Positions 48,901 to 61,339 of a DNA stretch of 64,000 nucleotides are shown here, in pieces. The position numbers and the translations under genes were made by a program. The notes beneath the pieces were generated by a model. It worked only from the letters and a program-made list of their open reading frames with translations. It had not been told where the DNA came from and searched no databases. The DNA lies in the NCBI GenBank assembly GCA_905250075.1, contig CAJNOP010000383.1:62001-126000 (forward strand), written 5' to 3'. This DNA is from Rotaria sp. Silwood1 (Eukaryota > Rotifera > Eurotatoria > Philodinida > Philodinidae). Position 1 is the stretch's first letter. Each line of letters starts with the position of its first letter.

Positions 48901-49155
48901 TAGATTGTCGTTTATAGTATTTGATTTCGTTTCATTCGAATTAAAATTCATTCCTAAGAAAAGTGACTTTTTCAAAAGGTTTTGTAAAATATAATTGGTA
49001 ATGGATATTAAAAATAGTTATGAAGTGTGAGTAGGTCAAAGAGAAGATCATCATCATATATATTTTCATGATATTTATTCAGAATTATAAATATTTTTCG
49101 CATGTACGTAAAAAATTTAGAAAAATAAAGTCATTAAACGTGATTAACCAATATC
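46000..49155. other. spacer between copies A and B
   Basis: The part upstream of copy A (46020-46275) resembles the parts upstream of copies B and F (49870-50150, 55780-56080) and a stretch near 61340-61620, so these spacers were duplicated with the genes. The rest (46550-48700) shows no gene. Confidence 0.55.
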
Positions 49156-49157
49156 TC

Positions 49158-49861
49158 TTACAAAAGGATGCGTTCGTCAAAATTTTCTGTGACAGGACGT
49201 AGAACGATCTGTTCAGTTTGTCTTCGAGCATATATGCCTTTGATTACTTCGGTGAGCTTCGAAATACATGAGCAATCTTCACATATTTTCCTTGATATCC
49301 AACAACACACACCAAAAATTATTAATACAAGACCCAATCCGACAATTCCGAAAAAGATGTTTAATTGAATTACAAAAGATTTTCCATCAGGAACATTCCA
49401 CACCACTGATGTTACATTCGCTTGTTTGTAGAAGCATGGATAGTGAATTCCAATCTATGAAATAGAATTGGTAAGACTATTTCATTTTTAAATACAAAGA
49501 TAGAATTCGATACCTGTATTTGTTTGTGTGATGTGGCTTTACCATAGATTACAAAAGTACTATTAACAAGCGTACCATTGAAAATAATATATGACATAAA
49601 GAATTGTTCATCCAAACACGAATAAGTAGAACATGAATATTGAGCACAACTTTGACATTCACGTATGACAAATGTATAATTTAATAAAAGACAACTTGTA
49701 TTTGTATAAAATTCACGTGTACGACGCTCATTTACATAATCAGGAGCTGCAATAGATTTTAGAATGATGCCAATTATGAAAAAAGTCGATACAATAAGCA
49801 CTCCAGAATACAAAGTCAACAGACGTATCGAATAGCATACAGTACCATACAGTTTATCCAT
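49158..49861 (-). CDS. two-pass Cys-rich membrane protein, copy B (intact, 214 aa)
   Basis: Exons 49861-49514 and 49454-49158 have exactly the same lengths (348 and 297 bp) and splice phase as copy A, and the protein is clearly paralogous. It starts MDKLYGTVCYSIRLLTLYSG. The ectodomain holds TSCLLLNYTFV, CQSCAQYSCSTYSCLDEQF and FNGTLV. After the second membrane segment the tail is CEDCSCISKLTEVIKGIYARRQ and ends DERILL. Both ectodomain and tail keep the open frame, so it is likely functional. The longer open frame past the donor (to 49412) is intron read-through. Confidence 0.8.
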
Positions 49862-49864
49862 GTT

Positions 49865-51165
49865 TGAAGTTTATGTATATCACAGTATCAAAACTAACTT
49901 CAAATCGACTATTTACTCATATAATTTGTCGAAAAAAACCAAGAACCGTATGTGCGAGCAGTGATGGTAAATTATTTTATGCTTCAATACAACGCGGCGT
50001 ATTTGACAGAAACGTAAAAAAAAAACATATGTTGATTGTTTTAAGGTATCTGAAACAAGGCTGAAATGATCGAAAATTGCACATGGGTAGACGGCGGAGA
50101 GAAAAAAGTTCGATCGAAAAAAAAATTGTGTAACTCATAACAAAATAAATATTCAATTCTTTTACCTCAATAAAATATTTATGTGAAACAGTTGAATAAA
50201 TTAAAACTTAAAAACAAACATACAAAAGTTACTTTAGAAAACTTTCTCAAGATATATGTGATCGAATGAAAAGAAGATAAACACGAGAATTCACATTCTC
50301 ATATCCATTAATCAAACCATTGTAAATTCAGAGCGGCATTAGGTGAAACAAACTGTTTTTCAACTCAAAATACTAAGTACAACTATATAAACGAATATGT
50401 TTACATGTAATGTTTCGAAAAGAATGATGTTGACACAAATAGAGTAGCTTTCATACTTATTTTCAAGTATATTCTTTAGTTTCCTTATCTTTTTCATTTT
50501 AATCGGCCGACCTAATCGTCGAATGAAAATGATTCAAACAGTAATGTGATAACTATTAAAAATGACGCAAATGCACAGTCAAATCTTTTTTCTATCTTCT
50601 CTGACACATAAAATCGGATTCTTGATAATAAAAATACATATAATTATCACAAATATTCGAAGATTCAGTAGTTTGCATGATACCATTTGAACTCACACTT
50701 GTGTCACATGCTAGACTGACATTTACGATTCCTGAAATCAATCGAAAATTCGAACAAAAGAATTTCTAAATAAATAAAAAACAAACATAAGACCTCGTTC
50801 TTATTTTCATCAGGCAAACATTATTTTACAATACATTTTTAGAAATCTTGACAAATTCTTTAGAACGAAGTACTTCACATATGCACTAAATTGCTTTCAT
50901 TTCCTGTGATCACAACACTTAATCATAAGTTATATAGAAAAGAAGTACAATAAGTTTAATTATCATAAGTATTCGTCAAGGAAAATAGTTGAAAGACTGA
51001 TAGTAGTGAGTGAAATTATCAAGGAGAAAATCAATCTATAAAAATATTTGTCTTTGACGTAACTTGCCATCAAAAAGACAAAATCTCTTTGAGTAAGGAA
51101 ATAGACATTTTTTGATAGCGATATATATGTAATAATGTGTGAAATGTCCCTTGCATAAACATTCG
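49865..51165. other. spacer, partly duplicated
   Basis: 49870-50150 is the duplicated upstream part described for copy A. The frame at 49864-50064 is not treated as a gene. Nothing else is recognised. Confidence 0.45.
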
Positions 51166-51169
51166 TATT

Positions 51170-51916
51170 TTATAGATCTTCGCCATTATTATCTTCGATT
51201 TCATAATCTAATATCGTCTGTTCATCGACTTCTCTGATGAGTACTTTGTTGATTGCCTTATGTATAGTTCGTTTAGGTGATTCGTATTCATGGTCAAGTT
51301 CGAGTTGCATTCGTTTGATTATTCCCGAACGAGTATCTACTATCCAAGAAGCATTCCATTTTTTATTTCCAGCTGCTCTATTCAAACAGATACCATTCCG
51401 ACCATCGATATATGCTATGTGTTGTTCATGATCAATTTTGATCAGCTCATAATGAATTTCAAAAAGATTACTGATCATTTTAACGGACCATTTCTGTCCT
51501 TCGTAAAACATAATATTTGGTGTCATCAAACTTTCCGGTGACGGAAATAACATCCATGAATAACCGAATGGATGATCTCGAGTTCGAAAATCACCAGATA
51601 GTTCTTGTTCTTCTAGACGATCAAAATAAGGTCGTTTCAATAATCGACCCATTTTAGTTGTATTTTGTGGTTCCATTTTTACGTTCAAATTGATGATGTG
51701 AATTTTAGATTTGTTAATGGCAACGATCTTTTCGACACTTTCCGTTTCTTGTCGTTCAATGATTCGTTCTATTTCTGGAACATGATGTTCGATTTCAATC
51801 GTATGATAGAATAATCTTTGATAAAGTGGTGGTCGAAATCTTAAATCAACGGGCATTTTCACTCCATTTTGAATAATTCCAAAGAGAAAATACCATTGTA
51901 AAGGACCATCGAGCAT
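51170..51916 (-). CDS. orphan soluble protein, 248 aa
   Basis: Single-exon open frame from the ATG at 51916 (MLDGPLQWYFLFGIIQNG) to TAG. It is mixed-charge and soluble, without signal peptide or membrane segment. Arg/Glu-rich middle (EIERIIERQETESVEKI), then an aromatic part (HPFGYSWMLFPSPESL) and beta-rich runs (YELIKIDHEQHIAYIDGRNGICLN, ASWIVDTRSGIIKRMQLELD) that resemble a repeated strand pattern, possibly of a beta-barrel or lipocalin-like fold, but this is a guess. The tail is acidic (DYEIEDNNGEDL). The family is not recognised. It sits inside the membrane-protein cluster without similarity to it. Confidence 0.65.
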   Translation of the reverse strand: MLDGPLQWYFLFGIIQNGVKMPVDLRFRPPLYQRLFYHTIEIEHHVPEIERIIERQETESVEKIVAINKSKIHIINLNVKMEPQNTTKMGRLLKRPYFDRLEEQELSGDFRTRDHPFGYSWMLFPSPESLMTPNIMFYEGQKWSVKMISNLFEIHYELIKIDHEQHIAYIDGRNGICLNRAAGNKKWNASWIVDTRSGIIKRMQLELDHEYESPKRTIHKAINKVLIREVDEQTILDYEIEDNNGEDL

Positions 51917-51919
51917 CTT

Positions 51920-54025
51920 GGTTTGTATTTCAATATGTTCAAAGAAACAAAACTAAACACTGCTATAATGTTTTGATGACAGACGAAGGAATCGACATGG
52001 CATGATTTGCATGCATTAAAAATCACAATGCATTTTTATCAAAATAACTTTTTTTTTTAAACGATTGTGAAAGAGCATTGAATTTAAGTGTTTGCTTTTT
52101 TTTATTATTCTTCTATAGAGAATTTATGTTTGTAGTAATGCATTGAAGCACAGTAATGTGATGAAAACAATTATCGTTTTGAAACTCTACGAATTAGAGT
52201 CGCATGTTGAATGCATTCTTTATGTTATCTTCATCTATGAGAAAATAAATGAGATTAAACAAAGCTCCGTCAAAGAAAATTTATCTTTGACGAAGAAATA
52301 TTGATGATAAAAGTATTGCTAACAAATAATTACTATGTGAAGTAATTGATCTTTTTGATTGTGATTTCGCAATAAAAACAAAATCGAAAAGAATTATTGT
52401 CAAAGTTTATCACTTCTGCAATTTTCTAACTCAAATTTCAGAGTATTAGAACATCAGTTTCGAGCTTCAGGAGACTCTTTACTAGTTAATAAATTTTATT
52501 GTATCTTCTCGTACAAAAATAAACTCACTCGAATTTCTTTATTGATATTGCTGATAAAAAAACAAACACATTACATCTATCGCCATACCATTTAGCGTTT
52601 CTTATGTGTTTTCTAGAAGTTCGAACCGCGGCTTTAGCTTTGTTATGATCAAGTGTTGAGCATGTGTCTATTGTTTGCTACATAATTTGATCATGTCGTT
52701 TTCGACTATCGTCCTATTATTAAATTTTGTTTTAATAAAAGTCTTTCGATAGATTGAAAGATTTTCATTGGACCAATCGAGTTCATCCGATGGATTGCTT
52801 AGTTTTCGATAAAACAGCTCTATAATTATACAGGTATTGACGATATGAACATCCTCCGAGGACAAGACTTGCCGGTTTAATAGCACTATCGAAGGTTGTC
52901 TACTTAGATTCTTAAGAGAATATCTAGTAATGTACAACACTTAGGGTATGTTTGCTGATTTATTAGCAAGAATATTTTTCTTTAATTATCAAGTTTTTTT
53001 TATCGACCATCAATTTTAGAGCTTTATGAGTCCGACCATTCTTTCCACAAATGAAAATGATTATCTGGACATCGACTGAGAAATATGAATCATCAGAAGA
53101 TAAAGAGTGCAAATTCATATTCAATGTTAATAATGGAAAATACTCTCACAGTTTCTCTCACTATCATAAAGACGAATGACATAGTTTAGACATATATTGA
53201 CTTTGGAATGATGCTTGAGCAGAAGACGGTGTGGTTGTGAGTGTAAGGTTTTCTCGCCCATACTCTTATATCGAGCTTAAGACTTAGCGTTTTTTTTTAT
53301 AGGCCAAATTACAAACACTTTCAGTATCAGATATGACTCACAGAAGTATTTTCTTTTTAGTATAATACACTAAAGTATATTCTATTTTATCGAAAATAAA
53401 CTGTTTAGAAGCATAGGGGTCTTGAATTTCACGCAAAATGTTTTCTAAATTAATTTTATACAGCAAAAAGCAAATCTTTTCTATATATTATAACTATTAA
53501 AATTCCATTTTCTTTCACCTAATCATAAATGTAGAATTTATTAGAAATCAAAATCATTCATTATATACTCACAAAATTATAGAATAAATCATAAATGATA
53601 TGAAAATTTATACTATGAAATTCATCAATATACAAAGCAAAACTTATTATCAGATGTTCAACAATTCTGAAATCTCAATTATCAAGATTTACGTTAAATT
53701 GATCAATTGTACTGAAAACAAAGTGCTTACTCAGATTTTCTTTCATATATAATGATTTCATTGTAACTTAATCTTTTTAAACTGACTGACGACCTGGTTA
53801 AAGTTATTAATGTTGACTTTTTTTTGTATCTTATTGTAATAAGAATTTGTCTTAATCAAGTTATTTGAATAACATGCGAAGCGAAATAATAATTAAAGAA
53901 AATAGTATGTAAATAATTATAAACACATGATAAGAATAAGAAACTAGATAAACGTTATAGAGATAATTTTTGGAAAATGTGGATTGATTCAATGACCAAA
54001 GTGATTAATATATAACTTGGTATAA
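51920..54025. other. intergenic stretch with one doubtful frame
   Basis: The minus frame at 52668-52940 (90 codons) has fairly protein-like content (VHIVNTCIIIELFYRKLSNPSDELDW) but no recognised family and no supporting context. A faint hairpin of the GTGTGG type lies at 53219-53273. Confidence 0.35.
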
Positions 54026-54029
54026 CGTA

Positions 54030-54650
54030 GAGTAAATGATAGATTTTGTTTCGAATGACAGCTCGTTAAAAATGAAGTTTATGAGTACTGAATAATAAAG
54101 ATTTCATAACTTTTCATATGTTAAACTCTCTGTATTTGTCATATTTCATGAGATAACGTTCGAAACAAATGTGTATTTTTTTTTTCATGTTTTAATGAAT
54201 ATAACCAATAATCAATATGACGACTGTGAATATTCTGTACTGTACGAAGGCGAGAGCGATACGAGTATTGAATAGTTTCAAATAACTCACTGTATTTTCA
54301 TGTTTCTCAAAGCATAAATCACAATTGATTGACAATTTATTAAATAAAAAAAGATATCGTCGATTAATCATCAAAAATGATGCGGTTTTAATAATATGAG
54401 ATATTTTGAGAATCATGAAAATAGACTGAACTATTTGAAACTCTTCAAATACTTGCATTGATCTCGCCTTCGTACAGTAAAGAATATTCACGGTTGTCAT
54501 ATTGGTTATATTCACTAAAACATGAAAAAAGAAATAAACATTTGTTTCGCACGTTATCTCATGAAATATTACAAATGCAGAGAGTTTGACAAATGAAACC
54601 CTTTTTTGCGGCGAGCTTTCATTCGACATAAAATCTATTATTTATTCTAT
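54030..54650. mobile_element. ~620-bp foldback element with ~200-bp arms
   Basis: The left arm (about 54030-54320) and right arm (about 54395-54650) are inverted copies. Paired blocks are atagattttgtttcgaatga / tcattcgacataaaatctat, tttcatgagataacgt / acgttatctcatgaaa and actgtacgaaggcgaga / tctcgccttcgtacagt. The minus frame at 54192-54629 (145 codons) is an accident of this palindrome. Confidence 0.85.
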
Positions 54651-55109
54651 TTGAAATCCTAGCAATACTCTCTTGGAAAAATATTATTTCTAATCTAATA
54701 TTATGTGAACAAGTGGACGATGTAAATATGTATTTGATGTTCTTCATTTATGAATTGTACAACATAAAAGCTAAATGATTCATCACTGTGAAATCTATTT
54801 CAGCCAACGTTAAACATTTTCAATCAGGCGAAAGAGAATATATTTCGGAGACAAGACTTCGAAATTAAATGATCCTGTGATTGATATCGTTTCGAATAAA
54901 AAACTTGTTTCTGACTATTCATCAGAACATAAAAAGTGACTTGTTAAATATAATTAGTAATGACTGTTGAAATAGTTACCACACGTGAGTAGATGAAAAC
55001 AAAATCATCATCAATTTATTTTCATGAATATCTATTCAAGATTAAATATATTTTTCGTGAGTACATAAAATTCAGAACAAAAAACCATATGAACAGCAAT
55101 TAAACATTA

Positions 55110-55735
55110 TCTTTTTAAGCTAAATAATTTCGTCCAAGTTTTCTTTGATCTGGTTTGGAATGTTCTTCTTAATGTATCTTCCGGTGCATATGCCATTGAT
55201 CATTCTGATAAACTTTGAAGTACATTAGCAAACTTTACACTTTTTTTTCTTTCATCGAACAAAGTACACCAACACTTAATAATACATGCGACAGTTTCAT
55301 GAGTTCGAAAATTAGATTTTCCATTAGGAGCTTGCCAGACCACTGATTTTACATTCTCTTGTTTGTACAAGTGTGGATGGCGAATGTCAATCTATAAGAC
55401 AGAGTCAGTGAGACCATTTAATTTTTATACACAAAGATAGAAACCTTTACCTGTACTTTTTTTTTTAATGTCGAATGACTTTGCTAAGGTTTACAAAACT
55501 ACTATTAACAAGTGTTATATTAAAAAAAAACATATGATACGAAGAATCATTCATCAAAAAACCGATAATTATTACATGAATCTATAAATAAAGCTCTTTT
55601 ACATGACTAAAAGCTGTAATACAGTCTAAATGGTATCATCAATGAAAAAAAGAGGTAAACATAACAAAAAAGTCACAATACAATACCATCAGACCTATAG
55701 AATAGCACACGGTATCACACAATCTATCAATCTAT
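55110..55735 (-). pseudogene. two-pass Cys-rich membrane protein, copy F (decayed)
   Basis: Reading the minus strand, an N-terminus DRLCDTVCYSIGLMVLY is recognisable at 55731-55680, with the ATG changed to ATT. The ectodomain is largely deleted; only traces remain near 55560-55460. Exon 2 starts at about 55391 (ATTGACATTCGCCATC..) with a recognisable VVWQAPNGKSNF-like stretch and then frame breaks in the second membrane segment. Splice sites are still visible (donor near 55450, acceptor near 55392). It is clearly non-functional. Confidence 0.75.
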
Positions 55736-55739
55736 GAAT

Positions 55740-56780
55740 TCAATGTGTATTACTTGCGAACAACTAACTTCCTATTGATTCTTTATTGTATTAGTCATTT
55801 AAAAAAAAAAAGAAACAAAAGCATGTGCAAACAAACTGACGGTAAATGATGTTACGCATCAATGCACCGCATGATATTCGATCTGAACGAACAAAAGAAA
55901 TATCGATTGTTTTAAACTACTTGAAACAATGACGAAGTAATTGAAAATTGCACATGGTTGACAAAGAGAAAAAAGCTCGATGAAAAGAAAAATAGTATAT
56001 TTCATAAAAAAAAAAAAATAAGGAAGTATTGAGTTGTTTTCTTTTAAATAATGTATCCAACCAAACATCTGAATAGATTAAAGATAATACTTTCGATTCA
56101 AACAACTTTCTCGAAGACATGAAAATTGTCTTTTCTTTTCAAATAAATTCTAATAGAAACTTACATAATCTATCTTCAGTAGGAAATTGTTTTTTTTTGC
56201 TGGCTTTACGAATGAAAAGCAGGGTCAATAAGAACAAATTTATTTAATGTCAAACTACCCCATAAATACTCACTTTATTATTGAGATTATTCAATGATTG
56301 TTTACATCATTCGATTCGACAACTATTTTTCTACTTCATTATATAAAAAAAAAACAAAAATTTTAAGTTTCTTTAGAATTCATTTGACAAAAAATTTCTT
56401 ATCTTCAACAAAATTGTTTGAATTATGGATATTGTCTATATTTATATTATCTTTAATCTATTCAGATGTATTGTTGAAAAAAAAACAAACAACTCAATAT
56501 TTGCTTTTTTTATGAGACACACAATTATTTTTTCGATCAAATATATTTTTTTTTCTCTCTGTCTACGATATGTGACCTTTGATTACTTCGTTATTATTTC
56601 AAATAGTTTATAGAAATAGATATTTTTTCGGCTTCGGATTAAATGCGTTACATTAAACTGAAGTGTAACATCGTTTGTCATTATTTTGCTCCTACACACG
56701 TCTGGGTCGCGTATGACTGATTACATCAATATATAATTGACGAAAACTTGCTTTACCACAAGTGATATACATTGAATTGA
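55740..56780. other. spacer between oppositely oriented copies F and C
   Basis: This stretch separates the last minus copy from the first plus copy. Its two halves are roughly inverted versions of each other: cacatggttgacaaagagaa with aagctcgatgaaaag.. (55950-55990) against ..tttttcgatcaaatat.. and ..ctctctgtctacgatatgtg (56528-56573). It therefore looks like the junction of a head-to-head duplication. Small frames here are not genes. Confidence 0.5.
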
Positions 56781-56783
56781 TAG

Positions 56784-57400
56784 ATGGATAAGATAAATGG
56801 TATCGTTTGCTACTGGATAGGTCGAGCGATATTGTATTGTGGATTGGTCATTGTATTTGTTTTTTTTATTGCTGGTATTATTTTGGGCTCCATTGCAACT
56901 TCTGATTATGTAAAAGAGCGTGGAAGACGTAAGCTTTATATCAATACGAATTGTCTTTTATTGAATTATACATTTACTACATGCGAATGTAAAATTTGTG
57001 GTGAATATTCATGTAACACTTTTCAGTGTTTTAACGAACAATTTATCGTGTCATATGTTATCTTCAATGGAACTCTTATTAATAGTAGTATTTTCAGCTA
57101 CAACCGAGTCACACCACACACACAAGCACAAGTATAGAATTCTATTTTTGTATTTGAAAGTTGAATAATCTAACTAGTTCTATTTAATAGATTGGTATCG
57201 AATATCCATGCTGCTACAAACGAGAGAGAGTGACATCAGTAACTTGGGATGTTTCAGATGGAAAATCTAATTTAATTAAACTATGCATCTGTTTTGGAAT
57301 CATCGGATTATCTTTTATATTATTAATTATTGGTACACTTTGGTGGAAGGTAGGAGACACAAACAAAGACTCTGATGTGCCTGAAGACCTACAAGAATGA
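56784..57400 (+). CDS. two-pass Cys-rich membrane protein, copy C (shortened tail, 185 aa)
   Basis: Exons 56784-57131 (348 bp, same length as in copies A and B) and 57191-57400 join in phase 0. The start MDKINGIVCYWIGRAILYCGL, the ectodomain (TNCLLLNYTFTTCECKICG, CNTFQCFNEQF, FNGTLI) and the second membrane segment (LCICFGIIGLSFILLIIGTLWW) are kept. After that the sequence departs from the paralogs and stops at TGA 57398-57400. In another frame just before the stop, MIKGIY of the paralog tail is still readable, so a small frameshift removed the usual tail. It may be functional with a shorter tail or be in early decay. Confidence 0.65.
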
Positions 57401-57404
57401 TCAA

Positions 57405-58410
57405 AGGCATATATACTTGAAGTCAAACTAAGAAGATTATTTCAAGCCAGATTACAGAAAAGTTTGGCGAAGTTATTTATTATTAAAAGATCTTATTAAG
57501 TTTTTTCGAATGATTTTATTGTTCGGAATTTTATGTACTTACAAATAATTTCCATAATTTTCAATAAATATTATGAGGATGAGTGAAGGAGAATCTTCTC
57601 TTCATCTACTTATTGTTAGTATATATTTAAACAATTATTCTCAATTATGTTTTGCAAGATTCTTCAAAAAATTCATAATTTAATAGCGAATGAGTGCGAA
57701 TAAAAACCTATATGAAGCTTACAAACTTAGTAGGGAGATCACTAATTGGTCTAAGTGATTTCATAGTGAATAACGATTTCATTCTCATATTGTACAATAC
57801 ATATTTAGATAGTGTATGTTCCAATGATAGACTAAACACAATACTTTCCTTATAATCAGATGTGATGCAAATAAATTGTTCAATGATGTATATGTACGAA
57901 TGGAATCGATCTTGAATTTGAATTCAGAGTATGATAGGATTATATTGTTTTAGTTCTTGAAGACTATAATATTTGAGAATGAACGTTTATGAACAAGAAG
58001 ATGTGTATGTAAGTATATTCGTGGATGAAAAGGAGGTTCATACTCACATACTTACATTTATCTGTACATTTGAGTTAGTCAGAAAAAACTTTGAAAAGGT
58101 TGAAGCCATATAATTTCTTACTTAAAAGAAAAAGACTGCTATTTTTGTTAACAAGCAAAAATCGGTGTCAGAGTAGAAGTGAGATAGAAGAGAACATCGC
58201 CACATCCACACTCTTAATAGAAATGGACCGCGGACCTAGGAAGCTCAGAGTGAAAACTTCCACCTAAAATATTGAGTTCTTCTCTATATCAGATATCTAA
58301 AAGTACATAGGATTGTCCTCAAACATTCACTCCGTCTTTTTTCAATAAATCATACGAATAAATACTTCGCACCAACTTGTTTTATGCTAAGCAATATAAA
58401 TTGAATTAAT
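57405..58410. other. spacer between copies C and D
   Basis: Contains paralog-derived 3' sequence (to about 57620) and a short imperfect hairpin gtatgtaagtatattcgtgg..catactcacatacttacatt at 58000-58060, similar in form to the telomere-like family but with other bases. No gene. Confidence 0.45.
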
Positions 58411-58412
58411 CG

Positions 58413-59122
58413 ATGAGTTATGTACGTGGTACTGCATGTTATTCAATAGGACTGTTGCATTTCTATTGTGTATTGTGCATTCCGATTAGTTTTTTCATTG
58501 TTGGTATAATTTTTGACTCTATTGCAGCTTCTAAATATGTAAAAGAATGTCATAAAGGTGAGCTTTATTTAAATACAAGTTGTCTTTTATTGAACTATAC
58601 ATTTGTCACACATGAATTTCAAAGTTGTGGTGAATATTCATGCCTCACTTATACGTGTTTTGACGAACAATTTTCAATGTCGTATGTTATTTTCAATAGG
58701 ATACTTGTTAATCGTAGTTTTACAAGCTATAATCAAAGTACACCACATATACAAACATAGGTATAATATTCTATCTTTGAATCTATAAGTTAAATAGTTT
58801 TCTCTATTTTGCTTCGTAGATTGATAATTACTATTCATGCTTCTATAAACGAGAGAGAGCGTGACATTAATAGTTTGGAATGTTTCTGATAGAAAATCTT
58901 ATTTAATTCAACCTATGCATCTATTTTGGAATTATCGGATTGAGTCTTTCATTATTTATTGTTAATGCATTTTGTTTGATGACAGAAAAATTCTCCAAAG
59001 ATTGTTCATGTCTGTCAAAAATTCTCAGAATAATCAAAGGCATATATATGCTCAAAGACAAACTAAGAACATTGTCTCTGATCAGATGGAAGAAAACGTC
59101 CGCGAAATTATTTATCTGTTAG
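58413..59122 (+). pseudogene. two-pass Cys-rich membrane protein, copy D (nonsense + frameshift)
   Basis: Exon 1 (58413-58760) is open and paralogous: MSYVRGTACYSIGLL, TSCLLLNYTFVTHEFQSCGEYSC, TYTCFDEQF. Its last codon, CAG or CAA in copies B, C and E, is TAG at 58758-58760 directly before the GT donor. Exon 2 begins about 58821 (IDNYYSCFYKRER) and is then out of frame through an extra base near 58861. The tail is readable again as FSKDCSCLSKILRIIKGIYM (58990-59050). One nonsense change and one indel make it a young pseudogene; exon 1 also lost one Cys (HEFQ for HECQ). Confidence 0.8.
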
Positions 59123-59129
59123 AGAAAAT

Positions 59130-61205
59130 ATTTAGTTGCTTCTCATGATGATTTGTTCTGAATTCTAATGTATTCACGAAGAATATTTATGAGTCTAAAT
59201 AAATATAATGAGAGTAAGTAGATGAAATTCTTCTCTTCACTTATCCACTTTTGGTAAATACTCCAACAGTCATTATCATTCATATTTTACAAAATCTTTC
59301 GGGATATACGTTATTGAGGATTGATGGGTTGGTGTTTGTAAAAAAGAAAACCCATGCTAACACGTCACTAGAGATAGATAAATAAAAGGATCAGTTTTTT
59401 TTATTTACACCAAGTTTGTCTGAGGTTTAAAAATGCTGCAAAAAAAGAATGTAGATGTCACCTAAGAAAACATCTACATTTATGCCTATACCCAACAGAG
59501 AAAGAATGTCGTGATTAATACACAGCTAAAATTCATATCAATATCAGTCTAATTCAAGATTTTAAATATTCTATCACACAACAAAATAATCAATTAATGT
59601 TAACACTGGTTATCATCTAACAAGCTTTTCTATTATAAATTCTAATAATATTTATTTCAATAAGTGAAAAATCGAAACGATAATCACATAACCACACAAT
59701 CTGTAACTATGAATGAAATAACGTTGAACATGTAAATAAAAGTAAAATATGTTGCTGAAAAGTAATTTGAAAAGAGTTGCTATGGACTATACAGTATCTA
59801 TAAGATACAGATTAACCTAAAAAACAAGGATAAGATTTATATTTTCTACATACTATCGTGCAGCTTTGATCAGTCAAGGCTTTATAGAACGCCTATGATT
59901 AACTTACATCTTGTAGTACTAAAATTTTTAGAGTTTCAAATGCTTCATTTCGCCTAATACATTAACTGTATCTGCTATGGTATACATACTCTCAGTTTTT
60001 GTTTGAGGGTGTCTTTAAAGTAATCTGCAAACTTGGAATCGGTAGCAAACGATTGTTGAAGTGAAACATAAACTTGATCGTTTTTCTTATTGTTATCAAC
60101 AATGAGCAGTTCAGTACATCTGCTCGAGATCTTCATAATTCTGAAGGTAGACAATATCAACAATGGTTACTTATTTTGAACATAGATCGGTTAAGACAAA
60201 TTTTTTTGTATATTGATTGAAATGGTTTTTATAGTCATGTAAGATTTCTACTAGATAAATTTGGTTTTTTTCATAACTTTGAATTAGAAAACGATGACTA
60301 CGGCATGAGAAAGTTTATCGAAGTTGTCTTTCAAAAAAAACTTGATCATAGGTGTTTTTCTTTGGATAATCATTACGAGTTTATCATTCTTTTATCTTTT
60401 AACCAGCTTAGCATTGAAAAGTAACAATATGTGGTAAAGAGTGAAAGTTAGAGAAGATTATTTTCTCTTACATGAAAACAATCTTAGTAGATTTTCATGG
60501 TTTTGTGAAAAGTTTTTGCATTAAATGGAACACGAATGAATTCGATTTCAATATCATTCTTTACTTTCAATAAAGTTTCAGTGATTATCTGAAATACTCC
60601 TTTAAAATTGTTTGATACTTAGCTCTTTGATTTTGTTCATTTTCCTTTATGTCTGAATATATGTATGTGATTTTATTAGATTTATATGATACTTGACGGG
60701 TGTGGGTATGAGTATTGATCTTATTGTCATTCACTAATACGCTAATACCCTCAAGATAGTGTCACATATAACTGATCAATATTCTTTTAGCTGTTGTTGT
60801 TCTTGAACGAATATCCAAAAAATAGCACTTCTTGATACTTAGAAACGAATATTGCTCGAATGATGAGATCGTGACTGCTAAAACCGGTCGTATTTTCCAG
60901 TCTGTAAAAATTCATTCAGAAGTTTCAGTCTTCAAGAACTAAAACGGCATATTCACCATTCTCTTCATTCAGCTTCAAGATTGATTCAATTTGTACATAT
61001 ACGTCATTGAATGATTTGCTGCCGTCACATTTCATGATCACGAAAGTAATGAGAATAAATGATTTCGTATTAAGACAGGTTCAAATCAAGATGTCCAAAC
61101 ACAAATGATCAAGTACCGCAAGAAGCGCTGATGTTGTCACTAAACATAGAAGTTTTGCGTAGGTTTTCTTTTATATCATTCAATTTCATTTCATCCAAAC
61201 AGACA
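59130..61205. other. spacer with short GTAG hairpins
   Basis: No gene recognised. Short hairpins occur: gaatgtagatgt..acatctacatt at 59448-59480, and at 60698-60757 a degenerate telomere-like one (gggtgtgggtatgagt..actaatacgctaatacc). The minus frame 59975-60163 is not supported. Confidence 0.4.
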
Positions 61206-61212
61206 TCTCATG

Positions 61213-61330
61213 GAAAATAACATATAACATGAAGAATTGTTTATCAAAACACTGATACATAAAACATAAATCTTCACCACAGGTTTCACATTAATGTACA
61301 ATAAATGTATAAAGCGAAAAATGATTTATA
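61213..61330 (-). pseudogene. two-pass Cys-rich membrane protein, copy G (fragment)
   Basis: On the minus strand only the ectodomain core remains: YTFIVH, stop, CETCGEDLCFMYQCFDKQFF, then MLYVIFHE. It parallels CQNCDEDSCYTYQCFDEQF of copy A. Flanking sequence on both sides is also shared with copy A's surroundings, so this is a remnant of a duplicated unit. Confidence 0.7.
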
Positions 61331-61339
61331 TTTGATTTC

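Noticed and set aside
54192-54629. 145-codon minus-strand frame
   Set aside because: It covers both arms and loop of a foldback element, and the inverted-repeat structure explains it.
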